Positions 27,218 through 35,411 of a DNA stretch of 53,125 nucleotides are shown in pieces (positions within the stretch are counted from its first letter, which is position 1; every line of letters starts with the position of its first letter). Origin of the DNA: Peptostreptococcaceae bacterium (lineage in GTDB: Bacteria > Bacillota > Clostridia > Peptostreptococcales > Anaerovoracaceae); contig JAENWG010000006.1 of NCBI GenBank assembly GCA_016650175.1, positions 1-53,125 on the forward strand. Direction: 5' to 3'. Below the pieces are notes generated by a model, which worked only from the letters and a program-made list of their open reading frames with translations, was not told the DNA's origin and did no database searches. The position numbers were made by a program, and so were the translations under genes.

Positions 27218-27700
27218 CTATTCTTTAAAATCAGTGGATGTTGGCAGCCACTGGTCAATATTATAAATTATTTTAGGTATGATAAAGAAATTTATTACCT
27301 CTACTCCTTCAGTTTCAGATAGAGTGAAATTGATAAAATCATACATTTCTTCATTATTTAAAAATCTTGTTTCAATGGCAAGATTCGCTTTCCCCCACCC
27401 AGTTGCAATATAGCAAACATTAGGATTCTTTTTACAAGATTCAATGAAATTTTCATAAACTTCCTGCTCAACCTTCAAATTAATATCAGCTATAGATTGA
27501 TAACCAAATTTCCCTGGGTCTACTATAGTTGTAATTCTAATCGCATTGGTATCAATTAGATTGTTGATTCTTCTTCTTACGGTTCTTTCATTTACGTTTA
27601 TCTTAGAAGCAATTAATGCTGCTGAAGCTCTTGCATTCTTTGATAATTCATTAATAATCATGTAATCGATTTGATCATAGGGCTTTATTCTGTTTGACAT
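27218..27700 (-). CDS. Lrp/AsnC-family transcriptional regulator
   Basis: 160 residues from the ATG at 27700 (MSNRIKPYDQIDY), chosen because AGGAGT lies just upstream and Lrp proteins begin here; an in-frame start 39 bases earlier is possible. The N-terminal AsnC-type helix-turn-helix (about 8-60, INELSKNARASAALIASKI then NERTVRRRI) precedes an RAM-like ligand-binding domain (about 75-150). Lrp proteins respond to amino acids or related small molecules. It is divergent from the SSS symporter and agmatine genes, so it is the obvious candidate regulator of that operon. Confidence 0.87.
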   Translation of the reverse strand: MSNRIKPYDQIDYMIINELSKNARASAALIASKINVNERTVRRRINNLIDTNAIRITTIVDPGKFGYQSIADINLKVEQEVYENFIESCKKNPNVCYIATGWGKANLAIETRFLNNEEMYDFINFTLSETEGVEVINFFIIPKIIYNIDQWLPTSTDFKE

Positions 27701-27830
27701 GTTTACTCCTTTATATATTGTATATATATAATATATCATGTAATACTTAATATTTCAAGAGTAATAAACAAATTAGGATATGTTAACGTCCGACTTGGTC
27801 ATATTAAATATCAATTAAGACATTTATATG

Positions 27831-27920
27831 TTGACAAGTGGCAATCGCTGTGATAATATTGTGACAAGTTAATGTGTAAATATTGTAATATGATTGGAAT
27901 TCATCTATTTTCAATAGATG
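27831..27920 (+). promoter_or_regulatory. Promoter and leader hairpin of the agmatine operon
   Basis: TTGACA (27831-27836), a 17-base spacer and TAATAT (27854-27859). The sequence TGACAAGT occurs at 27832 and again at 27862, a 30-base spacing that could mark regulator contacts. A perfect hairpin (CATCTATT / AATAGATG, three-base loop, 27902-27920) lies in the leader shortly before the ribosome site. Nothing else is recognised in the 248-base divergent gap. Confidence 0.6.
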
Positions 27921-27948
27921 ATGAAATTCACTTAAGGAAGGTAAAATT

Positions 27949-29445
27949 ATGAGCCTTAATGAGTTGATACCTATAATAATCATTGTGATTTTCGTTATAG
28001 GAATAATGGTTGTTGGTAAAATTGCCAGTATGAAAATTGAAACTTCAGAGGATTACTTAGTTGCAGGTAGAGGCTCTCCGCTATTACTAGTTGTAGGAAC
28101 TTTGTTCGCAACTTTTTGGGGTGGTGGAACCATTATTGGAGCAACCGGAGCAGCATATAATGAAGGAATATTTGGTGTTGTTGGGGATCCATTTGCAGCG
28201 GGACTAGCGCTTATACTGATAGGTTTAATATTTGTTAAAATATTAAGAAAACTTAATATTAGCTCTATAGGAGAATTATATAAACTAAGATTTGGACAAA
28301 CCACTGGATATATTGCATCTGCACTAATGATACCGACTTATGTTATATGGACCGCTGTGCAGCTATTAGCCATTGGTAAGATTTTAAATGTTATGTTTGA
28401 TATTAATTTTAATTTAACATTTATTCTGGCTACTGTAGTAATTGTTTCATTTACTTATATGGGAGGGTTGTTGGCTGTTGCATGGACCGATGCTATACAA
28501 ATGACAATAATATTTATTGGCTTAATTGTAATTTTAGTTGTCGGCATTAATTCTGCAGGTGGTGTGGAAGAAATAGTGGCAAATACACCAAAAGACTATT
28601 GGAATATACTACCAAGGGAAAAGAACATTAGTGGATGGATTACATACCTTGCCATGTGGGTTGGCATGAGCTTAGGTAATATTCCAAGTCCTGATATAGC
28701 TCAAAGGGCGTTTATGGCAAAGGATGTAAAAACAGCTAAAAAGGGAATGATAATCGCCGGTGGTCTTTATTGGACTGTGGGATTTATACCTATTATTATT
28801 GGCCTTATAGGAATTACCTTAGTTAATAATGGTGTATTAAACGAGGGCATATTCATTACTGACAGTGAGCTTTTGATCCCTGTTATGGCTAAAGAATTAT
28901 TAGGACCTGTTGGAATGGGAGTATTTGTGGCGTCTTTAGTTGCTGCAATAATATCCAGTGCCAGCACATCACTGTTTGCCACAGCAGTACTATTTTCCAA
29001 CGATATATATAAACCCTTAATATTTAGTATCAAAGGCAAGGATAGTTCTGGTAACAATGAGATGATAAAGGCAACAAGGATTTTTGTAGTAATAGTTGGT
29101 GTGCTTTCAGCTGTCGTAGGTTTATTAAGCAATAATATATATGACTTAACTATCTTTGCCTTTACTTTGCAGTTTGGTGTGCTATTCTTTCCTTTTGTAT
29201 TTGCACTCAAATCAAAAACTGTCAACACTTATGGGATAATCGCCGGCATGATAGTGGGTTTTTCTATAAATGCAATAGGTTGTATACTACAAGCCTCAGT
29301 TATTCCCGAGCCTTGGGAATTTTTCACATTAATACCAGCTTTAGCTAATATGTTAGCTATATTAACAATTAGCTATATTACAAAGAGTAAACAAAATGTT
29401 GTGCCAATTGAACTTTTATACATTAACGAAAAAAAAGATAAATAA
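27949..29445 (+). CDS. Sodium:solute symporter (SSS family)
   Basis: 498 residues with about 13 hydrophobic helices, beginning with a short periplasmic-side helix (LIPIIIIVIFVIGIMVVG). The N-terminal SEDYLVAGRGSPLLLVVGTLFATFWGGGTIIGATG and the helix ending ISSASTSLFATAVLFSNDIY are SSS signatures, the latter carrying the Ser/Thr residues of the Na+ site. It is the first gene of the agmatine operon, 12 bases from the carbamoyltransferase gene. SSS members import amino acids, polyamine-like compounds or organic ions. Agmatine uptake is a plausible but unproven role here, since an APC antiporter is also encoded. Confidence 0.88.
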   Translation: MSLNELIPIIIIVIFVIGIMVVGKIASMKIETSEDYLVAGRGSPLLLVVGTLFATFWGGGTIIGATGAAYNEGIFGVVGDPFAAGLALILIGLIFVKILRKLNISSIGELYKLRFGQTTGYIASALMIPTYVIWTAVQLLAIGKILNVMFDINFNLTFILATVVIVSFTYMGGLLAVAWTDAIQMTIIFIGLIVILVVGINSAGGVEEIVANTPKDYWNILPREKNISGWITYLAMWVGMSLGNIPSPDIAQRAFMAKDVKTAKKGMIIAGGLYWTVGFIPIIIGLIGITLVNNGVLNEGIFITDSELLIPVMAKELLGPVGMGVFVASLVAAIISSASTSLFATAVLFSNDIYKPLIFSIKGKDSSGNNEMIKATRIFVVIVGVLSAVVGLLSNNIYDLTIFAFTLQFGVLFFPFVFALKSKTVNTYGIIAGMIVGFSINAIGCILQASVIPEPWEFFTLIPALANMLAILTISYITKSKQNVVPIELLYINEKKDK

Positions 29446-29457
29446 AGGAGAATTAAT

Positions 29458-30504
29458 ATGAAATTACCATCTTCATCCGCAACGGATTTAAACAAAAAAA
29501 ACATGGTACATATGGTTTCTATGAAAGATTTTTCAAAGGAAGAAATCGATCAAATGATGGAACTTATGGATCTTCTAAAGGAAGCCAGAAAAGACAATGC
29601 TATACCGCATTTGTTTAAAGATAAGTCTTTAGCGATGATATTTGAGGCGGGTTCAACACGTACTCGTGTATCATTTGAGGTAGCGGCTACTTTGCTTGGC
29701 GGTCATGCTCTGTTTTTATCATCTAGAGATATTCATTTAGGTGGAAAAGAATCAATAGATGATACTGCAAGAGTTTTATCTAGAATGTGCGATATAATAA
29801 TGGCAAGAACAAATAATCCTGAGACCATAGATGCTTTATGCAAAATGTCCACAGTTCCGGTTATTAATGGATTAGATACCAGATTTCATCCGACTCAAAT
29901 GCTAGCTGATATATTTACAATAAAAGAGCATATGCCAAAAGATAAAAAGTTAACTGATTTGACTTTAGCCTTTATGGGCGATGCCACAGATGTTTGTCGT
30001 TCTTTATTACTGACATGTACAAAATATGGAATGAATTTTAAACAAATTGGTCCTAAAAAGTATCAAATGCAGAAAGAGTGGTTAGAGTTGGCAGATTCTT
30101 ATTGTAAAGAATCTGGCGCAAATTATGAAATTACTGATGATGTTTCAAAAGTGAGTGAATGTGATGTTATATATGGGGATAGTTTTTACTGGGTAACACA
30201 ATTAGATGAAAAAGAAGAGCGTTTAGCTACTTTTATGCCGGACTATGTAATAACCGAGGAGTTAATGAGAAAAGCTAAACCTGGTGCGATGCTACTTCAT
30301 TGTTTACCGGCAAATGATAAGGAAGAGGTTACTAGAGAAGCTTTAGAAGGGGAATATTGTGTTGCCTTTGATCAAGCAGAAAATAGATTAACTGCACAAA
30401 TGGCAATATTGGTATATTTTACAAATAAATATATAACAAACCCCTGTGAAGAAAAAAAATCAATGCATGAGAAAAAGCTAAATAATTATTTGTCAAAACT
30501 TTAA
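29458..30504 (+). CDS. ptcA: Putrescine carbamoyltransferase
   Basis: 348 residues of the transcarbamylase family. The carbamoyl-phosphate loop STRTR is at 66-70, HPTQ at 144-147 and HCLPA at 281-285. It resembles ornithine carbamoyltransferase but has HCLPAND and a C-terminal helical extension (KKSMHEKKLNNYLSKL), as in putrescine carbamoyltransferases. The position directly before agmatine deiminase supports the putrescine assignment. In the agmatine pathway it phosphorolyses N-carbamoylputrescine to putrescine and carbamoyl phosphate. AAAGGAG lies before the ATG. An ornithine carbamoyltransferase cannot be fully excluded. Confidence 0.88.
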   Translation: MKLPSSSATDLNKKNMVHMVSMKDFSKEEIDQMMELMDLLKEARKDNAIPHLFKDKSLAMIFEAGSTRTRVSFEVAATLLGGHALFLSSRDIHLGGKESIDDTARVLSRMCDIIMARTNNPETIDALCKMSTVPVINGLDTRFHPTQMLADIFTIKEHMPKDKKLTDLTLAFMGDATDVCRSLLLTCTKYGMNFKQIGPKKYQMQKEWLELADSYCKESGANYEITDDVSKVSECDVIYGDSFYWVTQLDEKEERLATFMPDYVITEELMRKAKPGAMLLHCLPANDKEEVTREALEGEYCVAFDQAENRLTAQMAILVYFTNKYITNPCEEKKSMHEKKLNNYLSKL

Positions 30505-30520
30505 GTAAAGGAGAATTGAT

Positions 30521-31621
30521 ATGTCAAAAAAGATTAATAACACACCGAAAAAAGATGGTTTTAGGATGCCTGGAGAATTTGAAAAACATAAAGGTTGTTG
30601 GATGATTTGGCCGGAAAGAACTGATAATTGGAGAAACGGAGCAAAGCCTGCTCAAAAAGCTTATATTGAGGTAGCAGAAGCTATCGCAGAATTCGAACCA
30701 GTAACTATGTGTGTATCACAAAATCAGTTTATGGCTGCAAAAGAAATGTTAAGTTCAAAAATAAGACTTGTAGAAATGTCAAATGATGATGCTTGGATGA
30801 GAGATGTGGGACCCACATTTGTGGTAAACGATAAGAAAAACGTAAGAGGTGTGGACTGGAGATTTAATGCTTGGGGCGGACTGGTGGATGGTCTTTATTT
30901 TCCTTGGGATAAAGATGATCAAATTGCAAAAAAAGTGTGTGAAATTGAGAATATAGATTACTATAGTTTGGAAACTTTCATTTTAGAAGGTGGCTCGATA
31001 CATACGGATGGTGAAGGTACATTAATTGCCACAGAAGCATGCCTATTATCAGAAGGTAGAAATCCTAATCTTTCAAAAAAAGAAATCGAGAATATGCTTA
31101 AAGAGTATTTGAGCATTGAGAAAGTATTATGGCTACCCCATGGAATTTATTTAGATGAAACCAACGAGCATGTGGATAATATTGTTCATTATTGTAAACC
31201 AGGAGTGCTCGTTTTGGCATGGACTGATGACCCTAATGACCCCCAATATGCTTATTCAAAAGCAGCTTATGACTATTTATCAAAGGAAAAGGATGCTAGA
31301 GGTAGAAGCATTGAGATTATTAAGTTGCACATTCCTGATGAAGTTCTTATAAACAAGGAAGAAAGCGAAGGCGTAGATAAAGTAGATGGCACTCTTCCTA
31401 GAAATGAAGGTGCCAGACAAGCAGCTTCCTATGCCAACTTCTATATTGCAAACGGAGGAGTGATAGTGCCTACTTTTGGAGATGAGATGCACGACAAAAT
31501 GGCAATTCAAACCTTATCAAAGGTATTCCCCGAACGCAAAATAGTTGGAATATATGCAAGGGAAATATTGTTAGGTGGTGGAAATATTCACTGCATTACA
31601 CAGCAACAACCATTAGGTTAA
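30521..31621 (+). CDS. aguA: Agmatine deiminase
   Basis: 366 residues of the guanidino-modifying (penta-bladed propeller) family. It hydrolyses agmatine to N-carbamoylputrescine and ammonia. Signature segments are the N-terminal [31 protein letters not shown] with the catalytic Asp, [22 protein letters not shown], and the C-terminal nucleophile C358 in [13 protein letters not shown]. Length and motifs are complete. It lies 16 bases after the carbamoyltransferase gene and before an APC antiporter, the usual agu order. Confidence 0.96.
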   Translation: MSKKINNTPKKDGFRMPGEFEKHKGCWMIWPERTDNWRNGAKPAQKAYIEVAEAIAEFEPVTMCVSQNQFMAAKEMLSSKIRLVEMSNDDAWMRDVGPTFVVNDKKNVRGVDWRFNAWGGLVDGLYFPWDKDDQIAKKVCEIENIDYYSLETFILEGGSIHTDGEGTLIATEACLLSEGRNPNLSKKEIENMLKEYLSIEKVLWLPHGIYLDETNEHVDNIVHYCKPGVLVLAWTDDPNDPQYAYSKAAYDYLSKEKDARGRSIEIIKLHIPDEVLINKEESEGVDKVDGTLPRNEGARQAASYANFYIANGGVIVPTFGDEMHDKMAIQTLSKVFPERKIVGIYAREILLGGGNIHCITQQQPLG

Positions 31622-31661
31622 TTGTTCTAATACTATTTATTAATAGATGAAAGGAGTTTTT

Positions 31662-33014
31662 ATGGAAACAAATAAAGTAAGTTTATCTAAAATGGTCTCA
31701 TTTACAGTTTGTGGCATTGTAGTACTTGACACATTTGTAGCACCTGCTGCAATGGGAGTATCTTCAATCACGGTATGGCTATTAACTGCAATTTTATTCT
31801 TTATACCCTACGGATTAATCAATGCCGAGTTAGGTGCAGCATATCCGGAAGATGGTGGAATATATGCATGGGTAAAAAGGGCTTTTGGCGAATTTCAAGC
31901 CTCATTGGTTGCATGGTTTTACTGGGTTAATGTTGCATTTTGGATGCCAGCAGTATTCATAGCTTTTAGTTGGTGGTTTGCATTGGCATATGCACCTGAC
32001 TTAGGAATATGGCCTTCAGCGTTATTAGCCATTGCAATGTGTTGGTTGGTAGTTTACATTGGAATACGAGGTGTGGATGTAAGTGTTAAGGTTGCTAATA
32101 TAGCAGCAATAATGAAAGTTTCTGTGCTTATGCTATTTGGGCTTTTGGGTGTAGTATATGCAGCAAAATACGGTACTGCCAATGATTTCTCATTATCCTC
32201 TTTTGCATTGGAATTCAACTTTGACACTGTGGCATATAGTTCTGCAATAGTATACAATCTATTAGGATTTGAGTTGATAAGTTCTATAGCTTCAAAAATA
32301 GATAACCCTCATATTAATATCCCTAAGATGACAGTATTAGCGGGAATACTTATAGCCGCACTATACATCATAGGTACATTTGGCGTGTTAGTGGCAATCC
32401 CCGCTTCAGAAGTGGATCCACTTGATGGTTTCTTTTATGCGATTCAAGAACTATGCGTGGTGTTTGGACCTGGTCAACAAATTGCATTTAGTATAATCAT
32501 TGGAGTAGCATTAATAACATTAGTATCGAATATGATTTCATGGACTTTAGGTGGTGTAGAAGTTTTAGACGGAGCTGAATTCACTAAAAAAACAAAGATT
32601 TTAGGTCATCGTAATAGCAAATATGATACCCCAGATTATTCATATGTGTTAATGGGAGTAATCGCCACTGTTTTAATAGTAATGAACTTCGCCTTAGGAG
32701 AATCAGCCAATGAAGCATTTTGGACAATACTATCATTTAGCTTTTTGATTTTTTTCCTACCTTATCTTTGGTTGTTCCCTACGGCAGTTAAATTACGTAG
32801 AATAGACAAAACGCCAAGACCTTATAAGGTTCCTGGAGGTACTTTTGGCCTTTATATTTCTGCTCTGTTAGGGTTTTTGTTTATAGCAGTAGGAATTGTA
32901 TTATTGTTTGTGACAGGAGAAGGGTTTGATCCACTTTATCATGGTACTTTAATTATCGGAACAGTGCTTACAACACTATTTGGATTGGGGCTTTATTTCA
33001 ATAGTCAAAAATAA
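31662..33014 (+). CDS. aguD: APC-family agmatine/putrescine antiporter
   Basis: 450 residues from the ATG at 31662, chosen because AAGGAG lies five bases upstream; an in-frame ATG at 31647 lacks such a site. About 12 membrane helices. Segments SFTVCGIVVLDTFVAPAAMGVSSI and YPEDGGIYAWVKRAFGEFQAS are typical of the glutamate/agmatine antiporter branch of the APC superfamily. By context it would exchange external agmatine for internal putrescine, giving a precursor/product antiport. It is the last gene of the operon; the hairpin in IS copy 2 lies 73 bases downstream. Confidence 0.85.
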   Translation: METNKVSLSKMVSFTVCGIVVLDTFVAPAAMGVSSITVWLLTAILFFIPYGLINAELGAAYPEDGGIYAWVKRAFGEFQASLVAWFYWVNVAFWMPAVFIAFSWWFALAYAPDLGIWPSALLAIAMCWLVVYIGIRGVDVSVKVANIAAIMKVSVLMLFGLLGVVYAAKYGTANDFSLSSFALEFNFDTVAYSSAIVYNLLGFELISSIASKIDNPHINIPKMTVLAGILIAALYIIGTFGVLVAIPASEVDPLDGFFYAIQELCVVFGPGQQIAFSIIIGVALITLVSNMISWTLGGVEVLDGAEFTKKTKILGHRNSKYDTPDYSYVLMGVIATVLIVMNFALGESANEAFWTILSFSFLIFFLPYLWLFPTAVKLRRIDKTPRPYKVPGGTFGLYISALLGFLFIAVGIVLLFVTGEGFDPLYHGTLIIGTVLTTLFGLGLYFNSQK

Positions 33015-33038
33015 AATAACGAACTACCGGGCAATCCC

Positions 33039-33279
33039 GAATTGCCCACTGTAAAGTAGACAGGCAAAATAATTAAATTTTCACGGACGGAACAATGCAT
33101 TCGCATTGTTCCGTTTTCTTATTCTGCTTCTATCAACACCAAGTTCTAATGCTAATACGATAGGTTATTAACCATTTTGATAACGTTAGCAAATAATGGT
33201 TTTTTCTTCCCATACAAAACCCACCTTCAGTAAACAGTTTTGTTTTTTTAAACTGTCTACCTTAGAGGGATCATATCAT
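33039..33279 (-). mobile_element. Degenerate IS3-like element, copy 2
   Basis: 241-base remnant in the same orientation as copy 1 at 26754. The left 80 bases match copy 1 almost throughout (GTAGACAGGCAAAATAATTAA, TTTCACGGACGG, AATGCATTCGCATTGTTCCG), and so do the right 65 bases (GTAAACAGTTTTGTTTTTTT, AAACTGTCTACCTTAG, ATATCAT). The interior is shorter and has no readable transposase. The pair flanks the agmatine island as direct repeats. Confidence 0.78.
33087..33118 (+). terminator. Terminator hairpin inside IS copy 2
   Basis: A perfect stem of about 12 bp (ACGGAACAATGC / GCATTGTTCCGT, loop ATTC) with TTTT after it. It would end the agmatine operon. The equivalent in copy 1 has a damaged left arm. 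The arm GGAACAATGC is also that of the terminator at 5191. Confidence 0.8.
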
Positions 33280-33309
33280 TAATCTGTTTGGAAGTGTTTT
33301 TAACTTTCA

Positions 33310-33966
33310 TTATTCTTTTATTATAACTCCTAGTAAACCCGCAAGTTCTAACGCTTGCATATTAGATACTATTGCTCCTTTAAGTTCTTCTATTCCTACT
33401 ATCATACCTTCTATTTCAGAACTACTTAAATCTATATCTTTTAATTTTGTACCGCTCATTTGTATTAACTTCATATCATTTTCTAGAAATCCTACTTTTA
33501 ACAATTTAACACTTTGAAACTCTGCATTTCTTAAGAGGCACTTCTCAAATATTACTTGTTTATAGTTAGAAAAGCCTAAATTGGAGTAATATAAATTACA
33601 ATTCTTAAATCTCACATCCCTAAAGGTTGCATCATCCAACCGAGCTCCTATCATCTTACAATCTAAAAATTCCACTCTATGTATTATGGCTCCTCCTAGA
33701 TTCATGTTAGACAAATCACAATTGATAAATTTCACATCAATTAATTCAATCTTCTTAAAAGATACCTTTTGAAACACCACATTTTTAAATATAACATTCT
33801 CAAATATTACTTTGTCTGCCGTTTGATTTTCTATACAACAATCACTAACAGTACCTTCTTCGAAAAGATCTTCATCTTCAATACTTTTATTTAGTATATC
33901 TAAATCATCTAGCATCTCTGGAATTTGAGGTTTTAATATTTTTATTTGTGCCTTCATTTTTGTCAT
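33310..33966 (-). CDS. Pentapeptide-repeat protein
   Basis: 218 residues. After a 50-residue non-repetitive N-terminus, residues about 52-195 consist of degenerate five-residue repeats in which the central position is often F or L (VIFKNVVFQKVSF, NCDLSNMNLGGA, GARLDDATFRDVRF). These predict a right-handed quadrilateral beta-helix. Some such proteins mimic DNA and protect gyrase (Qnr/MfpA), but most have no assigned role, and the repeats here are irregular. It has no signal peptide, so it is probably cytoplasmic. It lies just outside the right IS remnant. The 185 bases upstream show no clear promoter. Confidence 0.85.
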   Translation of the reverse strand: MTKMKAQIKILKPQIPEMLDDLDILNKSIEDEDLFEEGTVSDCCIENQTADKVIFENVIFKNVVFQKVSFKKIELIDVKFINCDLSNMNLGGAIIHRVEFLDCKMIGARLDDATFRDVRFKNCNLYYSNLGFSNYKQVIFEKCLLRNAEFQSVKLLKVGFLENDMKLIQMSGTKLKDIDLSSSEIEGMIVGIEELKGAIVSNMQALELAGLLGVIIKE

Positions 33967-34151
33967 TGTATTTTCTCCTAATGAAACTATCTTTTAATTA
34001 GTTCTTCTGCTCTATATTATTTAATCTGTATCCACATGTTAAAAAAATGAGTATATGTTCAGTTTGGTTGCAATTGACTCGTCAAATCAATACTCTCCGA
34101 ACTCTATACTCAATCTCGATTGTTATTTATTAAAATAAGTATTAGATTTAT

Positions 34152-34580
34152 TTATTTTACCCACTTCATAAGAAGTTCTACTTTATCAGTATCTTCATTT
34201 ACGCGCTTACCTGCTACCTCAAATCCTGTCCTTTTGTAAAAGCTTACAGCTTTTAGATTTTCTTCATAAACATCTAATGTAAGTTCGCTATGTGTGTTTT
34301 TAGCAAAAGCCATTAACCCTTTACCGATGCTCATTCCTTGATACTTTACATCAACAAATATTCCGCTTATAAAACCATCTTCGGTCATACTGATAAAGCC
34401 CTTAATTATTCCGTCATGTTCATAAACAAACGTTTCCGAATTAGGTATGTAGTTTTCCTTTATTACCGCGCAAAGCTCCATCCAATAGCTCTCATGGATA
34501 AATTGATGCGCCTTAATAGTAGCCTCTTGCCAAATTTTCATTATTTCATTTGTTTCTTCTTCTCTAAGTTCTCTAATCAT
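34152..34580 (-). CDS. GNAT-family N-acetyltransferase (YjaB-like)
   Basis: 142 residues, a single GNAT domain. Motif A reads GIFVDVKYQGMSIGKGLMAFAK (QGMSIG) and motif B includes LDVYEENLKAVSFYKRTGFEVAGKR. The N-terminal MIRELREEETNEIMKIWQEATIKAHQFI resembles the YjaB/YhbS-like group. Acceptor unknown. It begins 12 bases after the sortase stop with its own AGGAGG, so the two are probably co-transcribed. Confidence 0.85.
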   Translation of the reverse strand: MIRELREEETNEIMKIWQEATIKAHQFIHESYWMELCAVIKENYIPNSETFVYEHDGIIKGFISMTEDGFISGIFVDVKYQGMSIGKGLMAFAKNTHSELTLDVYEENLKAVSFYKRTGFEVAGKRVNEDTDKVELLMKWVK

Positions 34581-34592
34581 AATATTACCTCC

Positions 34593-35324
34593 TTATTTTT
34601 CTATAAGTTTCCCAATTACAACAGTTCTTGCATCTTTAAATTCATAAGCACATGTGCTAAGTGTAACTATAGTATCTTCAGCAGTTACATCAACTCCTGT
34701 TTCTATATCGTTATTAGCCTTAATATACTCCAACAGCTTATCTTTAGCTTCGGTTGATTCAATGTTCATAGTATATACTTCACTTCCTGCTTTAGGCACA
34801 AATGAAGCGAATACAACCATTTCATACCAACAGTTCGGTGTGACTATGTCAATAATCTTGTGTTCATTATAGTAGTCGATATCAGAGTAGTTTTCAAGTG
34901 AACAAAACATACTTCCATCATTCATATGATGACCATGTATTACCGTGTTAAATCCAATAAAAGGCTCATCACATCTATAATCTACAAAGATAGTTCCATT
35001 ACTGTTTGACTTTCCGGTAATTAATTTATATAGGTATTCGTTATTATCACTGCTTCTAACTATAGGGTAGTTGATGACAGTACCTTCTGAATATATCCAG
35101 GCTACAACATCTTTATTAACTTTTAAAAGCATGTCAAAGTCAATGCTTCCCGAAAACTCATTACTGACTCCAATATCTTCTTGAATATCGGCATAAGTTT
35201 TTTCTGCTTCATGATAACTATATAGCGCAGTTCCTATTTTATATATGCTAAAAGCAACCACTAATATCAATATATATATTATAATTTTTAATATTTTTCG
35301 TTTGTTCATATTTAAATTATACAT
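34593..35324 (-). CDS. srtB: Class B sortase
   Basis: 243 residues. An N-terminal membrane helix (about 10-30) anchors an extracytoplasmic catalytic domain. The sortase triad is visible: H130 in VIHGHHMNDG, C225 in TLSTC and R233 in DARTVVIG. TLSTC, the insertion around YNEHKIIDI and the overall length place it in class B. Sortases join proteins with a C-terminal sorting signal to the cell wall. No sorting-signal substrate gene is visible in this window, so it is a stand-alone enzyme, perhaps housekeeping as in several clostridia. The start lacks a strong ribosome site; an ATG 15 bases downstream is an alternative. Confidence 0.92.
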   Translation of the reverse strand: MYNLNMNKRKILKIIIYILILVVAFSIYKIGTALYSYHEAEKTYADIQEDIGVSNEFSGSIDFDMLLKVNKDVVAWIYSEGTVINYPIVRSSDNNEYLYKLITGKSNSNGTIFVDYRCDEPFIGFNTVIHGHHMNDGSMFCSLENYSDIDYYNEHKIIDIVTPNCWYEMVVFASFVPKAGSEVYTMNIESTEAKDKLLEYIKANNDIETGVDVTAEDTIVTLSTCAYEFKDARTVVIGKLIEK

Positions 35325-35350
35325 TCTTTCAGTAATTATTGCTATATTAA

Positions 35351-35379
35351 TTGTATAATCTTTACTTTTTTTATATAAT
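35351..35379 (+). promoter_or_regulatory. Promoter of the phosphohexomutase/Glp-like operon
   Basis: TTGTAT, a 17-base spacer and consensus TATAAT, 32 bases before the ATG, with AGGAGG between. Confidence 0.65.
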
Positions 35380-35411
35380 AGATATATATCGAGAGATGAT
35401 AGGAGGCTATT

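Noticed and set aside
33310-33966. Quinolone-resistance (Qnr) assignment for the pentapeptide-repeat protein
   Set aside because: The repeats are degenerate and the loops that characterise Qnr/MfpA cannot be recognised by eye; only the fold is claimed.
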